Below, piece after piece: positions 56,593-64,000 of a stretch of DNA of 64,000 nucleotides. The stretch lies in NCBI GenBank assembly GCA_007844125.1, contig CM017563.1, forward strand, positions 32,084,907 through 32,148,906, read 5' to 3'. Position 1 is the first letter of the stretch. Each line of letters opens with the position of its first letter. The DNA is from Sinonovacula constricta (Eukaryota > Mollusca > Bivalvia > Cardiida > Solecurtidae). The notes beneath the pieces are model-generated. The model was not told the origin of the DNA. It ran no database searches and saw only the letters and a program-made list of their open reading frames with translations. The position numbers and the translations under genes were made by a program.

Positions 56593-57258
56593 GCCTTACA
56601 AGCTATATAATCTATCAGCATGGTAGTTAACTACCTGGTAATGTTTCTAGTCCATGTTATCTTTCCTGAATGTTTCTAGTCCATCTTTGAACACGATTGT
56701 TTTCAAGGAGTATAAATACTGATGCAGATCAATAAACTGAGTGCTATGTTGCTACAATCTACTCTGTAGCACCAAATTAAATACTGTACAAAGAATTCCT
56801 ATTATTTACAAAATGTCTGTTAACGAGACAAGGTGAGAGATGTTTCCAATCTCTTCAAAAATCTGCATCAGCAACACAAACAGTGCCTTTTCCTTTATTT
56901 CTTAACCCTTTTCAGGCTGCATTTATGTACAAAAGTATCTACAAGCCTATACAACAAGATGTATAAAGATTTGACAGGAAATGGTCTGAATCCCAATCAG
57001 ACAGCTTCCAGCAGGTACAGGCTGAGCTGGATCTACACTGTCTTCATAAACCTGTACAATTTGAGCTAAGCAAGCTAAGAGTCAATTCAAATATTGCTTT
57101 GATATATTGCTTTCATAGCAGTCTGGAAATACATGGAGATAAAAGATTTATAATAAGTGCATAATGAAGAACTATGCATGATTATTAATGCTTCAAGTTA
57201 TTTTGGATTCTTAAATTTATTAACAATGCTGTTCCTGATTTGAAAGGGTATATAGGAG
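56593..57258. repeat. Gap with a repeat E copy at about 56890-57085
   Basis: TTAACCCTTTTCAGGCTGCA, GCTGAGCTGGATCTACACTG and GAGCTAAGCAAGCTAAGAGT are repeat E landmarks in the usual order. A TTTCTAGTCCAT pair lies at 56644-56680. No gene. Confidence 0.55.
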
Positions 57259-58044
57259 CAGCGTTCATTCTAGGACGCGCCTTTGCGCCATTGGCGCTTA
57301 AAAAAATTTTGGGGCGCAAAAAAAATAAAGAAATGTGCCGATCGGGCGCACATACATTTAGAGCCGTAATTTCGTAACACGGAACATTATTCTTTACTCG
57401 ATTAAACCAGTATGATGAAGTGTGGCCTCAAAGCACAACCATTTACATTACGACTTTGCTGATTGGACGCGGCACTGTGACGTAGGCGTAGCAGACTAAT
57501 CAAATGACTCGTTGCAAAAATAAGAGCGCTTACATCATTTCAGTTTAACAAAGGCGGAAAATCGAAAACGAAAGTCAACACTTTTGCATTTTTTGGCAAA
57601 ACAAACAAAAACTGACGATGAAAATAACAACAAATGTACAGAAAATATTCCAAGTAAGAATTCCAATGGTCCCCCCAAAGAATCTACCGATACTGACGCT
57701 GGCACTTCTGATAATAGAACAAGAACGTTTCAGTCTGTGTGGTTACAAAAGTTTACTTGGCTTCGGTACGATAGCGCAAAATCACAAATGTTCTGTGAAA
57801 CATGTAAAAATCACAACAAACAAAATACGCTAACCGAAGGGTCGTCAAACTTTCGAACTAGTACTCTAACAAGACACGCTGAAAGTAAAGACCATGTAGG
57901 GGCACTTATGGCAGTTAGCTTAGCTTTAAATTCAGTATTTGTATTAAGTTATATGGTGGGCCCCTGTTTTTTGAAAATGTCCCCTACTTTTTACCAAAGG
58001 CGGGCCCTGTGTCCCCATAAATTTCATTTCTAGAATGAACCCTG
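57259..58044 (+). mobile_element. hAT-type element, 786 bp deletion derivative
   Basis: Inverted ends CAGCGTTCATTCTAG (57259-57273) and CTAGAATGAACCCTG (58030-58044) match at 14 of 15 bases, and CAGNG is the usual hAT start. TAGGAG flanks both sides directly (57253-57258 and 58045-58050); hAT TSDs are normally 8 bp, so two bases may have been lost on the right. The interior keeps the start of a transposase-like ORF and then jumps to the right end. GC-rich inverted motifs (GGGCGC/GCGCC) lie at 57280-57350. Confidence 0.8.
57584..58033 (+). pseudogene. hAT transposase N-terminal zinc-finger remnant
   Basis: A 149-codon frame. Residues about 47-107 read FQSVWLQKFTWLRYDSAKSQ, MFCETCK, NFRTSTLTRH and ESKDH. 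This is the TTF/BED-like finger, a C-x2-C pair with H-x5-H, seen in hAT transposases and in transposase-derived animal proteins of the ZNF862/C17orf113 type. In the family it binds transposon-end DNA. After VGALMAVSLAL the similarity stops, where the catalytic RNase H-like core and dimerisation region should follow; the last 25-30 codons are element-end sequence. Upstream residues 1-45 are polar and Asn/Thr-rich. Probably a non-functional remnant, although a short DNA-binding product could be made. Confidence 0.75.
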
Positions 58045-58582
58045 TAGGAGGCTAGAGAAGGAAGGCAAACAAAAAAAGTAATGTGTGAGAATATTTTTAT
58101 GAATTATTGTTTTATTTTGAAGAAATGTTTTTCACTGTGTATTTATGACCATAATATGGGTTAACAAAATACAGATGGTTGGAATAAGTGGATAGTCTTC
58201 CCTGTATAATACGTAAATACATGTAGGTCCTTTCATTCAGATTTCTCAGTTTCTATCCTTGTTTTGTTTGGAGTACATGCTGACTTTTATACTGTTTTTG
58301 TGATATCTAGGTAAACAATCTTCAACAGACACCTTCATTTTCACGTTTAAATAACAAGTATTTCAATGGATTTAAAGCTGAAATTCATACAAAAAGTAAG
58401 AAAAGTAAGAAATCTCACTGTTTTTTATTGCACAAAAAAAAGATGAGGCATTAAAGTCAGAATTTCAACTAAAAGGACATTTCTTCTATTTGGACTACCT
58501 CTGATATTACGGATATTATCTAACAAGGGAGACAATTTCCATTTCACCGATGAACCCCATTTTGGTTTTGTTCCTAACATTC
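58045..58582. other. Non-coding, no gene seen
   Basis: AT-rich; no recognised element. Confidence 0.4.
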
Positions 58583-59044
58583 ACTGCAGCGACACAATAA
58601 CGGTAATTTTAAGGGAAATGTTTGTTTGTTGGGTTTATAGTCCCACCAACGGTATTTCAGTAATCTGGAGACAGTGTCCACTTGAAGCAGATATAGTGCT
58701 GCCTTCACTGTGTATGCCGTGAACACATGGCATGATACCACACCCAGTTACATTATCCTGACACCAGGCCAACCAGTTGTGGAATTACCCTTATATGTGC
58801 TGCTTCAGCGTTAGCAAGGGAGCTATAGTACTATAATTTTTAACGGTTTTGGTATGTTGCGGCCCGGGATTGAATCTGGGCCTTCTGTACCTGGAGCTGA
58901 TGCTCTACCAATTGAGCCACCAGGTTTGGTTTAAAGGAAATGTATCTATTATTTGTGAAGGAAAACACCATACTAATGCCTAGGCTAAAGGACTACAGCA
59001 TGTCAGCTTGACATCCATCCCCAAAGTTTGTCGGCCTGACAGGA
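58583..59044 (-). mobile_element. Old SINE-C copy interrupted by SINE-B
   Basis: Left 58583-58620 is a SINE-C tail (CACTGCAGCGACACAATAAC). Right 58933-59044 continues as a worn body and head (GTGAAGGAAAACACCATACT, CATGTCAGCTTGACATCC, CCTGACAGGAATTTGAACC). Confidence 0.6.
58611..58942 (-). mobile_element. SINE-B copy nested in SINE-C, 10 bp TSD with one mismatch
   Basis: TSD AAGGGAAATG (58611-58620) and AAAGGAAATG (58933-58942); element 58621-58932. Full length: tail TTTGTTTGTTGGGTTTATAG, B-box complement GGGATTGAATCTGGG, A-box complement CTCTACCAATTGAGCCACCA. Confidence 0.92.
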
Positions 59045-59262
59045 ATTTGAACCAAAGAAGTGATAGGATGAGGAACCATGAGCACACATTTCAATTGTAT
59101 TTAAACAAAGAAACAGTTTGAACCAATGGAGAGATAGGATGAGGAGCCATGAGCACACATTTCAATTGTATTTAATCAAAGAAACAGTTTGAACCAATGA
59201 AGAGATAGGATATGGAGCCCTGAACACACATTTCAATAATATTTAAACAAAGAAACAGACAC
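59045..59262. repeat. 71 bp tandem repeat, 3 copies, growing out of SINE-C
   Basis: Each unit has TTTGAACCAATGGAGAGATA + GGATGAGGAGCCATGAGCAC + ACATTTCAATTGTATTTAAA + CAAAGAAACA. The first part corresponds to the worn SINE-C B-box region that begins the array. Confidence 0.85.
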
Positions 59263-60539
59263 AAAGATTGTTGCAATTTAATGTTGTAGGGATAAAACAG
59301 GCTTGCTAAATGATAAAAATAAGCAAGAGAGATAAATGAATGGACAGACAAACTGAGAGACTAACAGATGCATATCTAGACAGACATCAGTAAATGCACA
59401 CTGAGCCAGAGTGATGAGTGGACAGACAGACAGACTGAAAGACAAACACATGCATATATAGACAAACAATGATAAATAACCAAACAAAACAGGGCAACCA
59501 GCATTGTATCATATTCTAAAATAATTTAACATCCCTCTGTCCAATGAAATGGGTTTTTTATGCTCATTAATATTAGATATAAACCTGGCAATTCATTAGT
59601 TGTTGTTTTTTACCTCACAAATACACAATAAAATGATCATCCTATAAAATATCCTGACAGAGCATCATTTCCTGTAAATCAGTAACCTATCTGAGGGAAC
59701 AATCAGATACTCAATCACCAGTGGGAAGGTACACAATTGAGGGATGGACAAGCACAGGATTCCGGGGGATCATATTAGTCAAATCACAATACAATTTTGT
59801 GTAACATTAGTGATCTTTGCTCTAGACATCATGTTCCTATTAAGTGTAAATGATTGTTAATACTGGAATAGGGGTGCGGAACTCCCATCCCAATACGAGG
59901 AATTTCATTGTTGAACAAGTTTAATGTTTGTCCAAGTTAATTGACAAGTTAATATTTATTGTATCATGCTTTTCAAATCAAGAAATTTTTGTTAAAAGTT
60001 TATTTCTAACAAATAAAACATTGTGGGGATAAAGATTAGGAATGTCCGGCTGATGTGTTCATTAAAAATCATGTAAAATGTGGCTAAATGCATAATTCAA
60101 GAGAAATCAACATATATCCAAGGTGTTTACTATGTATATGCTATGCATAGTGTATGGGTGCATGTCCTAATGAAATTTCAATAATGAAAATTAATGAATA
60201 TCCTGACAAGTGAAATTTCGTGACGGGCAGGAGATTTTTAAAGTCCACTTGCCCTTGTGCAAGGCAGAAAAAATATGGATTTCCACACTCTTGCTGGAAG
60301 ACCTACACAACAGGAAACAAGAGCTATCAATACAGCTGAAGAATTCTCACATATAGTGCTTGAACAATCAAGTTTAGAGAAGGTCTGGAAAAACAATGCA
60401 AGTTTCATTCATATCTGACAAAATTTGTCAAGTTAATTTAACATAGGGCCATTATTCAATTAAAATAAAGCTGGTCATGCTGTACCAAGTACAAATAGTG
60501 GTTCTTGTAAGTCAAGTGAAATTAAATAGAAATCTTACT
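59263..60539. other. Non-coding, no gene seen
   Basis: GACAGACAGACTGA-type purine-rich stretch at 59340-59470 gives a minus-strand Cys/Leu/Ser-rich frame that I judge compositional. The rest is AT-rich. Confidence 0.4.
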
Positions 60540-60780
60540 TATTTCAGTTATCTGGAGACCGTGTCCACTTGAAGCAGATATAGTGCTGCCTTCACTGTGT
60601 ATAGCATGCCTTTAATACTTGGCATGATACCACACCAAGTCACATTATCCTGACGCCGTGCCAACAAGTCATGGAACTACCCTTATATTTGCTTGAGCAT
60701 TAGCAAGGGAGCTATAGCACCACCATTTTTAACAACTTTGGTATATTGCGGCCCAAGTTTGAACCTCGCGTACCTGGAGC
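60540..60780 (-). mobile_element. SINE-B copy, both ends truncated
   Basis: TATTTCAGTTATCTGGAGAC through GGCCCAAGTTTGAACC and GCGTACCTGGAGCTC; tail and A-box are missing. Confidence 0.85.
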
Positions 60781-61633
60781 TCAAAATTTGTGAATCTGTC
60801 CAACAGTAGCTTAGAAATGGTGCAAATCTTGTCTACAGACAGACCAATTATAATTCTAGCAAATAGTGTATTTCTAGCTACAAAGAAAGAGGTACCTGTA
60901 AATCAAGATATAAATGAACCCACCGCCCAAACACACACATGCACTAACAAACATAACAATAGCAAGAAAACAATGACCAAAAGAAGCCATCTTATCGGTT
61001 TCAAAATAATATTATGAAAACTTACAACAACTGTCTTGGTACACTGAGTTTTTTTATGTCTAAAGTATGAAAATAGCAATAAAAGCAGCGGCTTCCCAAT
61101 AAAAATAGCAATAAAAGCTGCGGCTTCCCAATACAACAAGATCTAAAGGCTTTGAAAATTACAAACATAAACAAAAAAATTTAAACTGATACTACACTCA
61201 CCATCATGCGATTAGCCCCAATAACCAACAAACATTCCCCATAAATAAAACTGGACTCTGGTATTGCGACATTATTTGTCCTAAATTCACAGATATTATG
61301 GCATAAACATTGTATTATATTTGTCTATATGGGCTAGTGTCATAAATTATGCAACTTTTATAAATATTAAATTTACTTCTGTCTAGACAAATAATTGATG
61401 GGCAATCATATGCTTTAACGCAAATAATTGTTTGCAGAGAACTGACTGATTTCATAAACTGGTGTGTGGTCAGTCTAACTTTCTAGTAAAATTTAGGAAA
61501 TATAAGGCCTAAAACTGAAAAAAGTCATTTTTGTACCAAGTCATTTTCTTGTCATCTAAAACAATGACATATCCTATTCAAACTAACTAGCAACACAGAT
61601 CACATAGAATTGAAAAGTCACATAACATTTTGA
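60781..61633. other. Non-coding; 31-32 bp duplication at 61069-61134
   Basis: AAAATAGCAATAAAAGCAGC+GGCTTCCCAAT occurs twice in tandem. Frames overlapping it are not recognised. Confidence 0.45.
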
Positions 61634-61929
61634 TTTAATCTTTCTGGGATGGGATTTGCCGGCATTTTTGCCGATACTGTGCTGCAACATTTCTATCATT
61701 ATAACACAGGCGCATTTATGAGGTGCCCAAGGACTGAACCCGGCCAGTCCATGATACTGACATCGACGACTCAGGTATAATGCTGTCCCCTTAGCCCCGA
61801 GCGTTAGGAAGCCACTACTACCAACTTTCAAGTCTTTGGTTTGATCCGGCCGGGTTTGAACCCATGACCTCTCGATCCGCGAGCCGACTTTCTACGACCT
61901 GAGCTATTGTGGCCGGTTTAATCTTTCTG
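61634..61929 (-). mobile_element. SINE-A copy, full length, 13 bp TSD
   Basis: TSD TTTAATCTTTCTG at 61634-61646 and 61917-61929; element 61647-61916. Short tail GGGATGGGATTTGCCGGC; small deletion in GAGCGTTAGGAAGCC; A-box complement TCTACGACCTGAGCTATTG. Confidence 0.95.
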
Positions 61930-62574
61930 ATGCAATTTGCTCTGTGCAGCCTGTGTCATTACAATGACTGCTTCAGCCCATCACTACCTTGGTCTCGCCA
62001 GTCAATGGGCGGCACCTGGCACCGCATTATGCCCTGACCTAGTTGGCCCAATTGCCAATTGCGCGATGTCTGGACGACTGAAGTTGGTGGTAATTTAAAA
62101 CATATATCTGTATTTTTTCACTTCCAACAGTTAATCACATGACCTGTCAAAATTCTGCAGGACCTGTTTGTTCAGCAAGTAACTGTCAACCACCTTGACA
62201 TTCCTGGGAATGTCAACTATAGCTAACAATAACTTTTAATATAGCTTTTTGCATGTTATTATATCTGGATGTGTCATTTATGAGCAAGATAATAAATTAG
62301 TGCCTTAATCACCAACTTTCAAACCATTATTATTTAATCTTTTTAGTAAAATGATACATTAATTACAAATCTGACAATAACATTGCAAAATCCAAAGAGC
62401 TTCAAAGGGCTTTTAAACCAGAAATATTTTATCTTTGTGTAAAATAATACATTAATTACAAATTTGTCAATAAATAACTTCTAAAAACAACAGTGTATTA
62501 ATATAACAGTTTAAATATGAAAACTCACAACCAATTACTTGTTTCATCCCTTTTCAACTAATTGTGTATTGTAT
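61930..62574. other. Non-coding; diverged direct repeat at 62335-62475
   Basis: GATACATTAATTACAAATCT..ACAATAA near 62352 recurs as ATACATTAATTACAAATTTG near 62447. No gene. Confidence 0.45.
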
Positions 62575-62646
62575 TTTGTATTTGTATTTTGGGTTTTACA
62601 GCACACCGACACTTGATAGGTCATACAGCTGATTTATAATCATGTT
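62575..62646 (-). repeat. Repeat G fragment (retroposon-like tail)
   Basis: TTGTATTTTGGGTTTTACAG, CACACCGACACTTGATAGG and TCATACAGCTGAT are the reverse of the fragment at 41403-41462. Confidence 0.55.
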
Positions 62647-62967
62647 TATTTCAGATAACAGATAAATAACAGAATATTGTCATAGGAAATAAGTAAAGAG
62701 GTGAAAATGTTCCTGATTATAAGTGGTCAATTTCTAAAAGATATAAATAATAATTACAAAAGGAAGCAACATTTTATTTATGTTTTATTGAAGATAATCT
62801 TCAAGCTTACCAAAGAATAAAAGATACAAGCACAGTTTTCTTTACAACAATGATGGTGATAATGGCAAACAACTACCCAACATATAAATTCTCACTCTGA
62901 TGGGGACTCAAAACTCAGGTGGCCAATGTCTGGATGGATCAGAGAGGTAAACATATTCTATGAAAGA
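62647..62967. other. Non-coding, no gene seen
   Basis: No recognised element. Confidence 0.35.
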
Positions 62968-63253
62968 TGTCACTTGATATGTTTATGTTTATTGGGTTTA
63001 TCGTCCCACCAACAGTATGTCAATTATCTGGAGACGGTGTCCACTTAAAGCAGATTGAACACCTGGCATGATACCACACCCAGTCACATTATCCTGATAC
63101 CGGGCCATCCGGTCGTGGAACTACCCTTATATTTGCCTGAGCATTAGCAAGGGACCTATACCACTACTATTTCAAATGACTTTGGTATGTCGTGGCCAGG
63201 GATTGAACCAGGGGCCTCCAGTACCCGGAGCAGACACTCTACCAGTGTCACTT
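62968..63253 (-). mobile_element. SINE-B copy, 5' truncated and internally deleted, 8 bp TSD
   Basis: TSD TGTCACTT at 62968-62975 and 63246-63253; element 62976-63245. About 35 bp (ATAGTGCTGCCTTCACTG..) is missing after CACTTAAAGCAGATTG; the head stops at ACACTCTACCAG. Confidence 0.9.
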
Positions 63254-63314
63254 TAAAAAGAGTCTGTTTGGGATTATACTTTCAGTCTCTAACATTACAT
63301 TACATTGACAAAAC

Positions 63315-63665
63315 TATGGCCATTATAATGGCTTCCAGCTTTATTTGATGGAGGTAGACCTTTAGAGAAATGTCTGGGTAGAACCACTAGCACACAGCAG
63401 ATCAACTGAAAGACCCTCCTACATGTCCTTCACCTCAATGGGACTCAAACTCGTGTGGTAAGAGGTTAAGCAGTCAGAGACGTCACAAGGAGGCAACTCT
63501 ACTATTACACCATGGACGCCCCATCTTCGTATGTCAGCTAGGTGAGGAGCTGACCAGGTGCGAGGTATGCTCCCACAAAATTTGTCAACCTGACTAGAAC
63601 TCGAACCTACAGTGAGGGGCTGAGCAGTTGAAGACTAACAAGTTGGCGACTCAACTCAATCAGCC
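63315..63665 (-). mobile_element. SINE-C copy plus a second worn head
   Basis: 63315-63526: GCCATTATAATGGCTTCCAG, TGTCTGGGTAGAACCACTAG, GGGACTCAAACTCGTG and CTCTACTATTACACCATGGA. 63530-63665 repeats a head-like series (CAGCTAGGTGAGGAGCTGAC, CTAGAACTCGAACCTACAGT, GGCGACTCAACTCAATCAGC), so two related units stand in tandem. Confidence 0.75.
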
Positions 63666-64000
63666 CAGGGTGTGCCCAGACTGTGATTTTGTTCTGTTTA
63701 TTTATACCGTTATATTAATTGCATCAATACAACCAAACTGTTGCAATTTGTCTCCCTAAACTAATTAATTTAATCAATGCCATAGGTACATCTGATATCC
63801 AATTATATGTAAATAATCATACCCTATAAAACCTTTGTCTGCTTATTTGCATAATATTTTATGTCAGGGTAAAACTACGAGTGCCTCATTTTTTTTAGAG
63901 ATTGCATGACCCAACTGTGGTAATTAATTGTCAAGTCTAGTCATTATTGTTTGCATTTTTATTATTTTTTTCCAATCATTTTGACTAATTTCGCTCATTA
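63666..64000. other. Non-coding, no gene seen
   Basis: AT-rich to the window edge. Confidence 0.4.

Noticed and set aside
5860..61916. tRNA genes suggested by many A-box/B-box pairs
   Set aside because: Each lies at the head of a SINE with shared body, tail and TSDs. Acceptor stems are not closed by a normal 3' end, so they are SINE heads, not functional tRNAs.

Overview
The window reads as nuclear DNA of a multicellular animal, most likely a mollusc and probably a bivalve. It is AT-rich and very gene-poor. One vertebrate-like but clearly invertebrate serotonin-receptor exon sits at the left edge, there is no operon-like packing, and almost everything else is repetitive: tRNA-derived SINEs, small inverted-repeat transposons and minisatellites. 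The bivalve call rests on general resemblance of the repeats (notably 37.4-37.85 kb) to repeats I remember from bivalve genomes; no search was run.

Layout. 1-1143 (+) is the last coding exon of a 5-HT2-type G-protein-coupled receptor (TM4 end to C-terminus), followed by its 3' flank and a 1.2 kb pair of related minisatellites (1.95-3.12 kb). From 3.7 kb to the right edge I find no confident host gene. For clarity I name the repeat families seen here. SINE-A: tRNA head, about 280 bp, tail of ATCCC-type repeats, perfect 12-13 bp target-site duplications (TSDs). SINE-B: tRNA head, about 310 bp, tail (AAAC)n. SINE-C: tRNA head with a long variable arm, about 240 bp. MITE-D: inverted ends TTAAAGGTGGTATCC. 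Repeat E: an old, dispersed, unclassified repeat. MITE-F: ends CAATCT, 9 bp TSD. Repeat G: a short dispersed retroposon-like tail. There are also a mariner-like MITE (4.7-5.3 kb), a LINE 3' end (28.4-29.2 kb), a hAT deletion derivative that keeps a transposase zinc-finger ORF (57.26-58.04 kb), and a 3,765 bp TA-flanked DNA transposon of unknown class (48.70-52.47 kb).

Large tandem arrays: 24/21 bp and 25 bp (1.95-3.12 kb), 22 bp (15.5 kb), 25 bp (16.8-17.3 kb), 39 bp (23.07-24.61 kb, with a 429 bp higher-order duplication), 42 and 37 bp (29.2-30.9 kb), 24 bp (34.04-34.23 kb) and 40 bp (48.36-54.58 kb, about 60 units, split by the TA element).

How the parts relate. The recurring theme is nesting and recycling: SINE-A in MITE-D, mariner in MITE-D, SINE-A, SINE-C and MITE-F in repeat E, SINE-B in SINE-C, and the TA transposon in the 40 bp array. 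Several tandem repeats appear to have been born from pieces of these mobile elements: the 24 bp array from MITE-D, the 40 bp array possibly from SINE-B, and the 71 bp and about 30 bp repeats from the SINE-C B-box region. The most novel candidate is the TA-flanked 3.77 kb element with dense subterminal TATCGTA/TAACGTA motifs. The best-supported gene is the 5-HT2-like exon.
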